Source: Erythroxylum novogranatense
Lineage: Eukaryota > Streptophyta > Magnoliopsida > Malpighiales > Erythroxylaceae
NCBI GenBank assembly: GCA_029891385.1
Contig: CM057228.1
Coordinates: forward strand, 67,121,523-67,185,522
DNA length: 64,000 nt
Reading direction: 5' to 3'
Both the position numbers and the translations under genes were made by a program. Shown here piece after piece: positions 44,641 to 57,300 of the stretch. The notes below the pieces were generated by a model. It was not told where the DNA came from. It ran no database searches and saw only the letters and a program-made list of their open reading frames with translations. Each line of letters opens with the position of its first letter. The first letter of the stretch is position 1.

Positions 44641-46119
44641 CATGATTAACCGGACTAGGAAGGACTTGTTTAAGTCTATTAGTTGGGATCTCTGAGATGA
44701 TCTTATGAAGGTATTACAACATGATATTGGCCTATATTTCTGCGATGAAGTGGGGCTCGGGGTTTTAGGAATAAAAAAGGAAAGTTTTATTTCATACCAT
44801 CATCATTCTAGAACTTAGGAAGAATTCTTTAATAGCTTATCTTACATCTCTCTTTATATTGTTCCAAGCTTTATGAAAGAAAAATCATTGAACCTATGAG
44901 GCTTTAGATTTTTATTGGGTCTAATAATAAAGACAACCTTCTTAATCCCTCCTTGGAGACATGTTTGCAAAGGACTTCATTTTAGGAGCTAGTGATCAAT
45001 TTAGGAATAACTTCATTATTATTTAAACAGGATAACTTAGAAGCTATCAAGGTTTTTAAGATTTTTCTAAGATGCTCCTTGACACAGTTAAGAAGTTACA
45101 TGAGGGATCTATAATCTTACTATTAAAGTCACCATCTTTCATCTAATTGATCTTGGATTTCTAGATAATGATTAAATTGTGTTCTTGTAATACTTCCATA
45201 TATACTTTCAAAGCTAATTCCTCTAGTTACTTCCTTATTTGCTCCCTAAGGTGGTTGTAATGGTCCCTTTGCCTATTTTGGAGAGCCATCCTTTGCATTG
45301 TTAATGGAAAGTCTAGATCCATATGAAGAAAAATGGTTTATCTTTTTAAGCTCCTAATTAAAAGCTTGTAATTTCATGTAGAATTTAAATAATTCATAAA
45401 CCTATATTCTATGGCCTTGCCTTTTAAGTATAACCTCATTAGATCCCTCCTTATTAGTAAGATGATTGACAAATCTGAATGGAGTCACCCTAAACCTAAC
45501 TTTTTTCAGACATGTGATTTCCATTGGACTATGATTAAAGGATAAACTATTACTAAAATTTTCATAGTTGTTTCGGAACTTGAGGAACTACTCAAAATTT
45601 CCTAAGGCCCAATTCAATTTCCCCATAATAAACTAGGGGCCTTACCGTTTGCTGCTCCAAATGAAGCGACATCCCCTTCACTTGATATCTATAACCTCAA
45701 GCTTGATCAGATATGAAATAACTCTTTGTTTGGCTTGGTATTGCATCTATTCTCCTTAGAGTGGTGTGTAGTTGAAATCTCCAAGAAGTAGTAAGGGATA
45801 ATTGACATAAGATTTGTAATCTAAAAGTTCTTTCCATATCGTCTCCTTGAAATGAAAATTTTGAAGTATAGATGAAGCTAATCCAATAAATGTCAAGCCT
45901 TTGAAGCTCTACCAGTAAGTGAATGCTTTAAGATGAAATTTATAATTCGTAAAGATATTTTATTGAAATAATTATGAGTTTATTAGTATTTTTCTACAAA
46001 ATTAATAAAAGATTCCTTAACTTATATCCATTTAATTACACTATTTGAAGGAGTTGTACCTTATTGAAGAGGAAAATATACATCAACTTAGAACCATTTG
46101 GTGATTTTCACCTAACCTC

Positions 46120-46753
46120 ATAGAATCGTCCAATTATACTAAAACATTAGAAATTGGTCAAATTGCTCTGACAGTGAACTCGTCAGAATCAATTGTTGAG
46201 TTCTCTCTCCCTCTCTCCTTCTTCGACATATTTTGGCTTCAATTTTTGCCATTTGAACACATATTCTTCTAGCTAATCACTGACTTACCCATGTATTTTA
46301 CCTCTATGGTAATCCCTAGGCTGAAGCAATCACTGTCACTAAGACTCCTCCACTTCCTACCTCTAGTTGGTCATCTTAAATGGTCATCAAAATCCTCTAA
46401 ACCCAGTCATCATTTACATTCCTAATAATACTGTTTCACTCAATATGGCCGAGTCCAGCGTAGACTTTAATTTTCTGTCCAATAAAGGAATTTGAGATGC
46501 TACTGAGTCACATCCGTTTATACCTGAGATGCCAAGTTTTGACGCTATGGTTTCACCTATTGCTTGCAAGTGACATTATTTCCTAACAAAGATTTTTTTA
46601 TTGGTGTTTTTAGTCATCATGCATTTCTTGATGGGAAATCTACATTCATGTTTGCAAACGCATGGAAGACGAACGAAACCCACCTCTCTTGCCACCATAA
46701 CTTATTCAAACGGTGGGTGGTAGAAAAATTAGAGGAGAGAGTAACAGAAAATG
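46120..46753 (+). pseudogene. BAHD acyltransferase pseudogene, copy 2 (5' half), cut by LTR D
   Basis: This is a paralogous copy of 38506-39130. The start codon is changed to ATA (46120-46122). Readable blocks are SLPLSFFDIFWLQFLPFEH, SLRLLHFLPLVGHLKW, NMAESSVDFNFLSNKG and LFPNKDFFIGVFSHHAFLDG. Here the HxxxD motif is intact (His at 46619-46621, Asp at 46631-46633). Frameshifts and stops separate the blocks. LTR D begins at 46754 where copy 1 continues with gene-derived sequence, so D is the later event. Confidence 0.8.
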
Positions 46754-48060
46754 TAACATCCTGTCATCCAATGTTAAAAGTTAGAACCCTAAAATAATGT
46801 ATATGAGAGTTTATTGAGAAGTTAGACAGTGCATGCATAACATACACACACATGTGAATATTAATTGTTGCACACATTAAAATGATTGTACATGCATTCA
46901 TTAACATTTTATGGGTATAATTGATAGAAATGTGATTGTATTGAGAATAGTGAATATTTTGTCTTGAAAATTGATTTTGAGAGTATAATTATTGATTTAG
47001 AATTTTTGTTAGAATTTGGATTATTTTATGAAATTATGAGTATTTTTAGACTAAGAAAAATACTAAGTAGCAAGACAATTGCTAAGTGGTAGTAGAAATA
47101 AGAGTCAAATGATAGTGAAAATTTTTATAAATGACATTGGAATTTAATGACATATGTCATTGAAAATTGGAAGACAGTTGGAGTAGAAATTGGAGACAAA
47201 TAGATTAGTTATTAAAGGGAACCATAAGGTGGTGACATGTGGCAAGTGACAAGTGTCACTTGCCATGCCACACCCTCACCCACGATTCTTTTAACATTGA
47301 AAGACCATTTTAATTGTTTTGTTTCTTGCTTTCTTCTTCTCTTCGTGATCTTCTTCAAGCTTTTTCACTTCCACGACACTTACCCACCTCCATCAACATT
47401 AAACCTTGTCCTCATTTTTTTTCACTTGCTACTCTCATTTTGACTGTCTTCTTCATTTGTCAAAAGCTAAAACCTAATTTACCCACCTCTATGTTGATGA
47501 TCGTGTGAGCCATGAAAAGTTAGTTCACGTGATTTTGAAGAGTTTGAAGTTTTACGAAGTAAGTATCGTATAGTTATTTATGATTTGTTGAATGAAACAT
47601 GTATAATGATAGTTAGAGGTTAAATGTTCATAAAATGGTGTTTTATATATGTTGGAACGTGGGTAAAGAAATGAACACATTGGTGTCTTGTTTTTGTGTT
47701 TATGATGATTAATATTTCATAAGTTATTGTAGAGATGAGTTTGAAATAGAAAGATAATTGAAAATGTTGCAAGAAAAAGATGCAGAAAAATTTGATAGGT
47801 AAATGGACGTTTCATGTTCTTTTTTCAATGTTTATTAACGTGGATCTCTTTGGGTGTTTTGGAGATGAACTAACATGAGTTTAGAGTTAATAAAAAGGAG
47901 TACTATGATGTTTTGAAATTAGATAAATTAAGGTCATAGTTAGAAGTGAAATGAATGTAGATTAAAGCTGAGCATGTGCAAAAATTTAGTGATGAATATA
48001 TATAAATGTAGATGTTCTATTTTTGGTATTATGATCAAACATGGAATATAATTTGTTTAT

Positions 48061-48262
48061 GATTGAAATTGAGTTGAAATGGAAGTGGTAATGAAGAGGA
48101 AATAATGAGGACATAAGCTAGAAATGATATACTAAGAAAAAGAGATGAACTAGGATGAAATGATTGAAATTGAGCTGAAATGGAAGTGGTAATGAAGAGG
48201 AAATAATGAGGACATAAGCTAGAAATGATAGACTAAGCAAAAGAGATGAACTAGGATGAAAA
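48061..48262 (+). repeat. 101-bp tandem duplication in LTR D
   Basis: Units start 'gattgaaattgag' at 48061 and 48162 and differ at few positions, so the duplication is fairly recent. Confidence 0.9.
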
Positions 48263-48674
48263 TGGTGATGAAGCGTGATGGAATATGTTAGATGGAGTGT
48301 TTTCATTGAACAAGCATCAGTATTTTAGCCATATCTTGATCTGTACATATCCAAAAGGGATGGTTTTAATTTTAGATTGAACTAAAAACATATTACTATA
48401 TTGTTCATGAAGGAATCAAATTGGAATTCTGTCTTTAAGGGTTTCAAATTTTGGCTTGAATTTGAGTACAATGTGTTGTCGCGATTTAAGAACAGTTTGT
48501 AGTATTTTAGGTTTAAGTTGTAGAATACTGAACCAAACTACATAAAATTGGTTTCATAAGAAATTTAAGATATATGGGAAATTTTTTTAGAAGATTGTAT
48601 TGCCTAAATACTTCTTTTTCCTTGTCAAAATGTCCATGCAAAATTAACCTGAAAATCTATTTTGAGAAAAGCCA

Positions 48675-48830
48675 TCAGGTAGTGCACGATTATGCTTGGG
48701 GAGTTTCACAATCGTGCACAAGCATGGTCGTGACAGAGAGGAGATATCAGGTAGTGCACGATTGTGCACAAGCACGATCATGACAGAGAGGAATCAATTG
48801 TGCACGATCGTGACAGTGAAGGTGCAATGC
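48675..48830 (+). repeat. Dyad cassette of LTR D
   Basis: Variants of 'gtgcacgattgtgcacaagc' and 'cgatcgtgacag' recur about five times. GTGCAC and CGATCG are palindromic. Confidence 0.8.
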
Positions 48831-50214
48831 TTTTTGATAGTTTTAAACACCCTTCACTCTTTTGACCATAACTTCTTCTCTGGACCTTCGATTGACTTAA
48901 AATTTGAACCACAAACTCCTCACACAATATCCTTCCTCTCCACCAAATTTCATAGTCATCTGAATTCATTAGGAAAAGATTGGTAAATGATTGATTGATG
49001 ATGTTATAAGAATCAAGTGTATTGAATCCATGAACCGTAGTGCATGATTGAGTGATGAACTTGGAATAAGTTTGTTTTATTAAGGTATAAAACTAAGTTC
49101 AAATTTGACATATATGAGTTTTGAAGTATGAATGATCATGAGATGAAAATAAAGGAAATATGCTCTGGATTGTCATTGAGCATGCATTGTATATAATCCA
49201 TAAACACATTTGCGCATAAATGAGTACTTATATAATTGTGCAAAGTTGTGATGTGTGTAAATGTGTGTTGCATGATATAGAAGAGTAATTAGAGCAACAA
49301 CATTCAGATGTTGTCAGGACTTTGAGGCAATAGCCATTTGGAGCAAACTGTGAGTAACCTAGATGATCTGAATTGATTAATTGTTTGTTTTAAATTTTGT
49401 ATTGAATTATTATATGAATGTGATTATGTTGAATCTAGACATCGAATGTACGAGGCATTTGATGTAGCGCCCCCTTACCGTAGGGTACACACCGGGATGC
49501 CCGTAGGTCGTTCCGACGTATATCCCACAGCAAGGAAGTGCTACGATCGCAAACGATCACTATCACTCGCATGGCATCAATAAAATAACACCGCAATATG
49601 CAAATCACTAAAATTTAAAACCACAATAATAATCTTTCATTTCATAAAATCAATCCAAAATATAGACAAGTCTATCAGTCCCCTAAAGTCTAAATACAAT
49701 GATCCAAAAAGGGAAACTGATACAAACGTCTATACTAAGATCATCCCCAAAAATCAACCTAGTTGACTGACCTGAGATCCATCGCTTCACTTGATCACGC
49801 CCTCGTACGGCAGGAAAATCTATCACGGGAGCTAGAGTCCTACTGACGCTGTCCTGAAAAATATTAGCAATGTTGGGTGAGTTTGCGAACTCAGTGAGAA
49901 ACCATCATCGATGGTTCACCCAACTCATGCATATACACATATATATATATATCGCATAGTTACACATTAACACAATTGGAACGCTATAAGACAATTTACG
50001 CATTTTAGAACACTATAAAAACTTTGCACATTTATACTAGGCCATAGCTCAGACATATCACTTCACAATTATCATATATCACACGCATTCTCAATTTCAC
50101 TACACAATCAGATGCATAATGCATGCAAATTCTCATTTTATGACATTGTTGTGACTGAGCGTTAACACTGTCCCGATCCAGGCACTTTTCACATTAATCA
50201 TATTTTCGGCAAGT

Positions 50215-50286
50215 AGGAGAGCCCTCAGGGTATGCACTATTGCCCGCTCACATAAGGGATAGGAGAGCCCTCTGGGTATGCACTAT
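50215..50286 (-). repeat. Two copies of a 'gtgcatacccagagggctct' motif in LTR B
   Basis: Reverse-complement copies lie at 50215-50240 and 50271-50286. The related LTR C has three copies. Confidence 0.8.
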
Positions 50287-51162
50287 TCCCTTTTTGGCCC
50301 TAGGCCCATTCACTGATATCGAGCTTAAAGCTCTGCTCACTAGATGCTTCAGTCACAACTGCTTAGTTACCATTTATAATCATGCCTAGCATGCACTAAC
50401 ACTTGCACAGTCACTAGCACATATGTTTATATACAAATATCACTTCACTCGCTTATCACGATCAGAACACTTACTCATAATCCTATACACTGATTCACAA
50501 TCACAAATATTCACATTTGCAACACATTCCGCATAATCACTCACAATCATAACACTACTCATAATTGCAGCACATTTATTTCACATTTATATCACTCACA
50601 TTGGCAATTAATTCACACATTCACAGCACATTTTATCACACAAAGATTGAGGAACCAACTAGGTTACTCACCTGTAACTTCCGAGCTACTGCCTGGAAGT
50701 CCCAGCGATATCCGTGGACAGTCGATCCAACGGTGCCTCTATAACAATTCAAATGAATTCTCATCACTAGATGCTCAATCAAATGAATTCACTAATGCAC
50801 ATGTCTCAAATTCAAAGCTATATGATGCATGTTCATGATTTTCCAGCGCTCTAATCCAAAACTGCTATCTCTCGCTTCACAACCAAAATTCACTATTCAC
50901 TAGGTCCATAATATCCCTCAATTTCATAATCCTCCAATTTAAACTCAAGTTAGTCAACACATAACCCTTAGGTTACTCTAGAAACTAAATTTGATTCATT
51001 TTCGATAATTAAAATCCCGTTGATAAAATTCAAACTCTCAGTCTCTATCACAATTGTAGACCTCTATCTCTAGATCATAACGAATCAAGGATCACCTCAA
51101 TTCGAGGTACACTAAAAGATATACCCTAAAAACCACTTTAATTTTTTTCAAATTTCTGTCCC

Positions 51163-51400
51163 TCGCCGCGGCTTACTGTCTCTCGCCGCGGCGCACAAGG
51201 GATGCTCGCCACGGCATGGGAACGTTCGCCACGGCGAACACTCCTCTCTCACGCCTCGCCGCAACGTCTACCAACGACTCGTCGCGGCGTGAAATCCATC
51301 CACTCGCCGCGACGTCTCCTGCTGCTCGCCGCGGCAAGCACGCTTTTTCTTGCCGCGGTGTGCGCAGTGTGCCCTTTCTCAGACGTCGCGACGTGCGGCC
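51163..51400 (-). repeat. GC-rich cassette of LTR B
   Basis: About ten variants of 'ctcgccgcggcg' or 'tcgccacggcgaac' are scattered over 240 bases. The core CCGCGG is palindromic. Overlapping open frames here follow from the GC content and are not genes. Confidence 0.85.
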
Positions 51401-52412
51401 CAACTTCGTCTTCTCCGATCGATTCTCACCATTTTTACTGCATTAAACCTCCATTAACCACATTCAACTACCCTATCTAACTCATTTAATACCATAAATG
51501 CCATAAATAACCATAAATACAACATTAAAACACAAAAACTTACCAAATCACAGATTCGATCGAAGCCCTAAAAATCGTAAACGTCCGAGATCCTCCAAGC
51601 TCAAACTCCCACTGATTTCACTCTCAACCTAAACGAAAACATCATCAACTCTCAATCACAAACAAGGCTTTCTCAATAAGGAACAAACCACAAAATCTCC
51701 AAGGAGGAAAAGTGAGATCGTCGACGGGAGGAAGAAGAAATTGCCTTAGGTTTTTACAAAGTTAAAACAAAGAGGATTTGAACTAAGAACATTAAAAAGG
51801 GTTGATTTCAACCGAGACCCAAAATCTACAAGTCCTCAAATTCACTTAATTTCAATATCTAATTTCAATGGCTCATCACAATAATTCTTAAACTCATAAC
51901 TCTAAATTTTCAAGCCATTAGCCACTCACTTTTGGAACCGAAACTCTAAAGTCAGTCTTTAGGCCATTTTCCCGGTCCAAACATAAAACTCTAAAAATTT
52001 CGAAAAAATTCCTATAAATCCTAAAAAATATAAAACACTCGATCCCAAACTCAATTCTCAATTTCCAACTCCCACAATTCCATTTTCACTCTAACTCAAC
52101 TATACAATCCAATTATTCTTAAACTCTCAATCAAATCACAATTCAACTAATTCAATCATTCAATTCAAATTATCGCTTAATTCTCAATAACTCATGTCTA
52201 ACTCAATTATCTCAAATTCACAATTCAACTCATAATCACAATTTAAATGCTGGAACAATCATGAATGCATGTCACTATATATGCATATGCAATTAACTCA
52301 TTTATCACTGATGCAGAGGCAAAATATACGTGCAATTCAATTATGAATACACTCACCGCTCAATCCATCTAAATTACCGATATGCCCATTACATCGGTAA
52401 CGGGATGTTACA

Positions 52413-52426
52413 ATTCTCCCCTCCTA
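52413..52426 (-). other. Polypurine tract of element B
   Basis: TAGGAGGGGAGAAT on the minus strand directly precedes the LTR start. Element C has the near-identical AAGGAGGGGAGAAT. Confidence 0.85.
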
Positions 52427-55400
52427 AATAAAAATTCATCCCGAAATTTCATACTTGACTGGTCGAACAGATGAGGGTACTGCCTCCTCATGTGCTCTTC
52501 AATCTCCCAAGTAGCTTCCTCTGATGAGTGGTTCTTCCATAGGACTTTCACCAATGGAATCACCCTGCTCCTCAATTGCTTGACCCGCGATCCAATAATC
52601 TGCACCGGCTCCTCAACATAACTCAAATCACTCGCTATCTCAATCTCTTGAGTTAGAATTACACGAGTCGGGTCTGAGCGGTATCTCTGGAGCATACTCA
52701 CATGAAACACATCGTGCAACTGGGACATCTCACTAGGCAAAGCCAATCTATAGGCCAACGGTCCAATCCTCTCAGTAATTTCATACGGACCGATATACCG
52801 GGGACTCAACTTTCCCCTACGGCCAAATCTCAGCATTCCTCTCCAAGGTGACACTCGGAGAAACACTCTGTCGCCTACACTGTACTCCATCTCTCGCCGA
52901 TGCTGATCCACATAACTCTTCTGTCTATCCTGAGCCGCCTTGATGCGACTCCGAATCAGTCTCACTTTATCCACTGTATCCTGGATCAGCTTGGGGCCCT
53001 CAAGCATCCTCACACCCTCTTCATCCCAGTAAAGAGGTGATCTACACGGTCTCCCATACAAGGCCACATACGGTGCCATCCCAATACTGCTCTGGTACTG
53101 ATTATTGTACGCAAACTCAACCAGAGCCAAGTACTGATCCCAAGCACCTCTGAACTCTAATACACAAGCTCTCAGCATATCCTCAACAGTCTTGATCGTC
53201 CTCTCACTCTGCCCATCATGCGAGGATGAAGCAGCAGACTAAATTTCAACCTTGAACCCAAAGCTGACTGCAGGCTCCTTCAGAACCTCGAAGTAAATCT
53301 GGGATTCCTATCTGACACAATCGATACTGGGACCCAATGCAGTCGCACAATCTCTGCCACATACTTCTGGGCCAACTGATCGAGAGTATTATTCTCTCGC
53401 ACTGGCAAGAAGTGAGCCGATTTGGTCAACCGGTCCACTATGATCCAGATCACATCATACTGCCTCGGCATCCTAGGCAACCCCATAATAAAATCCATGG
53501 TGATCCGCTCCCATTTCCACTCTGAAATGGGTAATGAATGCAATCTCCCAACTGGGGCCTGGTGCTCAGCCTTGACCTGCTGGCACGTCAAACACCGAGA
53601 AACGAACTCTGCCACTTGCCTCTTCATGCCTGGCCACTAAAAATGCAACTTAAGGGTATTATACATCTTGATAACGCCAGGATGCATGGCATAAGCGGCC
53701 ACATGCGCCTCCTCTAGGATCTCTCGTCTCAGGTCATCAACATCTGGCACACACAACCTCTGACCCATCCAAAGAGTCCCATCTCTCAACTTAAAATCTA
53801 AACCCTGACTAGCTCTAACTCTATCCATCAATCTCACTATCACTGGGTCCTGATCCTGGACTCTCCTGATCCGATCATGCAACATCGACCTCAGCCTCAG
53901 AGTAGCAATCAAGGCTCCATCCTGAGCCTCTGCACATCAAGCGCTCTCAACTGAATCAGGCTAGGCAATCTCTCAATCTGAATTTGAGCTGCACTGATAT
54001 GAGATCTCCTACTCAACGCATCTGCCACCACATTGGCTTTCCCTAGATGATACTCAATCATGCAGTCATAATCCTTCAACAGCTCAATCCATCTCCTCTT
54101 CCTCAGATTCAACTCTCGCTAACTCAACAGATATCTCAGACTCTTATGATCCGTGAAGATCTGGAATGTCTCACTATACAAATAATGCCTCCAGATCTTC
54201 AGGGCAAACACTACTGCGGCCAACTCTAAATCATGCACTGGATAATTCCTCTCATGAGGCCTCAACTGTCTTGAGGCATACGCTATAACTCTTCCATGCT
54301 GCATCAAAATACAACCTAAACCCTGCTGCGAAGCATCACTGAAAACCTCAAATCCTCCGGACCCTGACGGCAAAGCCAACACTGGCGCCGTAGTCAATCG
54401 ATGCCTAAGATCCTCAAAGCTCCTCTGGCACTCATCAGTCCATCTGAAAACCATATTCTTCTTCAGAAGTTTTGTCAAAGGGGCGGAGATCACTAAAAAC
54501 CCTTCGACAAACCTCCGGTAATATCCTGCTAAACCGAGGAAACTCCTTAACTCTGACACATTCCTCGGAAACTCCCAACTCCTCACTGCCTCAATCTTGT
54601 GAGGATCCACCCGGATACCCTCACCAGACACTATGTGGCCTAGGAACACCACCTCATCAAGCCAAAATTCACATTTTGTGAATTTGGCATACAGCTGCCT
54701 CTCTCTCATAATCTGTAGCACAATCCTCAGATGCTCCGCATGATCCCGTCTACTCCTCGAATACACTAGAATATCATCAATAAAGACTATCACAAACTTA
54801 TCAAGGTAGGGCTGAAAGACCTTATTCATCAAGGTTATGAAGGCTGTCGGGGCATTGGTCAACCCAAACGGCATCACCAAGAACTCGAAATGTCCATACC
54901 TGCTCCTGAAAGCACTCTTAGGCACATCGGCCTCTGCTATCCTCAACTGATAATACCTAGATCTCAAATCCAACTTGGTAAACACTTGAGCTCCCTGCAA
55001 CTGATCAAATAGATCATCGATCCTAGGCAGTGGGTACTTGTTCTTGACAGTGACCCGATTTAGCTGCCTATAATCGATGCACAGCCTCAAAGTCCCATCC
55101 TTCTTCTTCACAAATAACACTGGAGCTCCCCAAGGCGAAACACTGGGTCTAATGAACCCCTTATCCAACAGCTCCTGCAGCTGAGCCTTAAGCTCTCTCA
55201 GTTCCACCGGTGCCATCCTATACGGAGGTATCGATATAGGAGCGGTACCTGGAACGAGGTCTATCGAAAACTCTATCTCCCGATCCGGCGGCAAACCCGG
55301 TAACTCATCGGGGAACACATCTGGAAATTCCCTAATCACGGGAACATCCTGCAACCTCTGCTCAACCCTGGAATCAATCACATGCGCCAAATAGGCCTCA

Positions 55401-55987
55401 CAACCTCCCTGCATCAACCTCAAGGCACTCACAAACGAGATCATCATAGCTGGCACTGCCTGACTAATACCTCGAAAAATAGCTCTAGGTTGACCAGGAG
55501 ATTCTAACACAATCTCCTTGGTATAACAATCCATCACAGCCCTATGCGCAGTAAGCTAGTCCATCCCCAAAATCACATCTATTTCTCTCAAAGACATAAC
55601 TATAAGGTCTGCACTTAACTCTGCCTGCTCAATCACTATCGGACATCCGTTGTAGACCTCTCCTAAAATTATCGTACTACCTAGAGGTGTACTCACCTGT
55701 AACCCACGCTGCAATCTCTCTCTATCACAGTGCAGTCTACATGCCATACGGTGCAATAAATGAATGGGTGGATCCAGGATCCATCAATGCATATGCTTCA
55801 AAACCAGAAATTAGAAGCATACCCGCAACAACATCTGGAGACTCCTGAGCCTCCTGCTGAGTCATAGCATAGACTCTAGCCTGGGACTGCTGACGGCTGC
55901 TCTGTCCCTCAGTCCTCACTACAGATCCCTCAGCTCAGCCTCGGCCTCTACCTCGGCCCCTGAAACCAGATCCACCTCCACGGCTCT
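52427..55987 (-). pseudogene. Element B (Tekay-like gypsy) gag end and pol remnant
   Basis: On the minus strand: a glycine/arginine-rich Gag end (55987-55935), protease (DPGSTHSFIAPYGM, 55780 on), RT ([33 protein letters not shown], catalytic FIDD), RNase H ([24 protein letters not shown]), an HHCC-containing integrase (RCLTCQQVKAEHQAPVGRLH, TMDFIMGLP, IVSDRNPRFTSRF) and a chromodomain-like C-terminus (PVQIIGSRVKQLRS, KVLWKNHSSEEATWE). This suits the Tekay/Del chromoviruses. One frameshift (near 55745) and stops at about 55553, 54119, 53637 and 53278 break it. Upstream gag and the 5' LTR lie beyond element C, outside the window. Confidence 0.88.
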
Positions 55988-56394
55988 TGTAACATCCCGA
56001 CCCCAATGGGAAGGGTATATGGGTCAATTTGGTCAGGCTAGTAATTTGTATTTCATATTTCTGATGTGAACATTTATTTGGCCTCTGATTGTAGAGGACT
56101 GAGTCATTTGGCACATGCACATATAGGTACATGCATTCGTGACTTTTCCCAGCATTTGATTTTGTAAATGATTTGAACTATGAATGTGTCAGATAATTAG
56201 ATTGGATTATGATATCTTGGGAATTATGGAATAATTGGGTGTGAATGGTGGATTTGGAACTGTACTAGAGTGATCGCCAATTGATTGTGAACTTTAGATA
56301 TGTTTCTGAAAATTTGGGAGAAAATGTCCGGACCAGAAATTCTCCGAGTGGCGGACCGATTGACTGAATAGGACCGAAATAATTGTCCAATGGC

Positions 56395-56654
56395 TACGGA
56401 AATTTAGAAATATGATTTTAAGAAGTAATATGACGAGCCATTGTAATTTGGAGATGAATTGGACCGGAAATGAAAGTGAAAAGAGAAAGAGATTTGAGGA
56501 TAAAGTCTAGAGGTTTAAGTGATTTACGGAAATTTAGAAATATGATTTTAAGAAGTAATATGACGAGCCATTGTAATTTGGAGATGAATTGGACCGGAAA
56601 TGAAAGTGAAAAGAGAAAGAGATTTGAGGATAAAGTCTAGAGGTTTAAGTGATT
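56395..56654 (+). repeat. 130-bp tandem duplication in the 5' LTR of C
   Basis: Two nearly identical units (56395-56524, 56525-56654) start 'tacggaaatttag'. The second LTR of C has one unit only (about 62890-63020), so the duplication arose after insertion. Confidence 0.92.
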
Positions 56655-56658
56655 AACC

Positions 56659-56664
56659 TATAAA
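56659..56664 (+). promoter_or_regulatory. Putative TATA box in LTR C
   Basis: TATAAA lies before a C/T-rich leader, at the same place in both LTR copies (63024-63029 in the second). Confidence 0.5.
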
Positions 56665-57069
56665 TGCTTTAGATTTCAATTGAAGAAGGAAAATCCTCTT
56701 TCCTTCCTCTAGGCACTGACTGCTTCGTTTCTCCTCCAATGATCGATCCTCCGTTCTTCCTCCTTGTGAGATTGATCGTTGGCTTGTTGTTTGCTTCTTC
56801 TTCCTTGTGCAAATCCCAGCCTAAACCCTAAGGAAGATGATGTTTTGGTATGGCTATAGGAGCTAAACCGTTGATGTTAAGGTTTAGGGATTTTCTGAGA
56901 TTCGAAGGTTTTGAGTTTGATTTGGGAAGTATATGATTTCATGTTGTTTATTATTGTGTTTAAAGCATGCATGGGGTTAATTGTTAGAGATTTGAGTGTT
57001 TAAGTTGAGTTAATACTGGATTTTAGAGAGAGAAAGAGGAAAAGGAAATCAGAGAAGACGAACCAGGGT

Positions 57070-57300
57070 CGCATGTCGTGACGAATAAATATTTAGACGT
57101 CGCGATGTAAAAATTGCTTAGACGTCGCGACGAGTAAGGTGGGGACGTCGCGGCGAGCGTGAAACATTGACGCTGCGGCGAGCCCTATCCCTCACATCGC
57201 GGTGAGCCCGAAGGAAGCGTTCATCGAGGTGGCGTCATGCGTCACAATGAGCGACTCCGCAGACGTCATGACGGCGTCTGTAAGCGTCATGGCGAGGAGC
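57070..57300 (+). repeat. GC-rich cassette of LTR C (5' copy)
   Basis: Variants of 'gacgtcgcgacgagc' recur about ten times. GACGTC and TCGCGA are palindromic. Several words here carry C-to-T or G-to-A changes compared with the second LTR. Confidence 0.85.

Larger units (their letters stand above)
39330..45945 (-). mobile_element. L1-type LINE remnant, 5'-truncated, split by solo LTR F
   Basis: Domains follow each other on the minus strand in broken frames: end of the endonuclease (LLLLGDFNYTPL near 45770), RT (RLKQVLPSPVNHAQDTF near 44660; ALKVDIYKAFDTV near 44300; MWQGDPLYL near 44130; IFTYDLLLL near 44010 in place of the FADD box), the RT end (PKDEGGLRVISLQVMNKSLL near 43500), and the zinc-binding domain (NIIWNKILALKVSFLLWLT near 43030-42985). 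After the solo LTR it continues with RLPTCDK (39730), HIYYSC (39650) and LWRERNQRF (39470). No RNase H follows. The catalytic box is mutated and many stops are present. Confidence 0.8.
46754..49462 (+). mobile_element. LTR D (left part, 2709 bp), interrupted by element B
   Basis: It begins TGTAACATCCTGTCATCC exactly where BAHD copy 2 diverges from copy 1, which supports the border. The candidate target duplication is GAAAA (46749-46753). It carries a 101-bp tandem duplication, a cassette of 'gtgcacgatcgtgac' repeats and a CATAACTTCTTC-type box. The rest of the LTR must lie beyond the right end of the window. Confidence 0.75.
49463..52412 (-). repeat. Element B 3' LTR (2950 bp)
   Basis: On the minus strand it starts TGTAACATCCCGTTACC next to the polypurine tract and ends GGGGGCGCTACA at 49463. 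Segments match the LTR of element C in reverse orientation: the 'ggtgagtaacctagttggtt' block (50650-50672), the 'gtgcatacccagagggctct' motif (50215-50286) and the 'gttcgcaaactcacccaaca' block (49870-49900). Confidence 0.88.

Noticed and set aside
47237..47508. Two overlapping frames that look like a hydrophobic leader peptide
   Set aside because: They lie in a pyrimidine-rich part of LTR D, and the related copy at 17506-17772 does not conserve a frame.
51173..51480. Overlapping frames on both strands with Arg- or Ala-rich products
   Set aside because: They follow from the GC-rich repeat cassette of LTR B. Several frames are open at once and none has a known domain.
56821..56832. Telomere-like AAACCCTAA words
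   Set aside because: Only single copies occur (also near 3950 and 63184). They are short words in LTRs, not telomeric arrays.
57070..57300. CRISPR-like array of short repeats
   Set aside because: The repeats are irregular, of variable spacing, and lie inside a plant LTR. There are no unique spacers of constant length and no cas genes.
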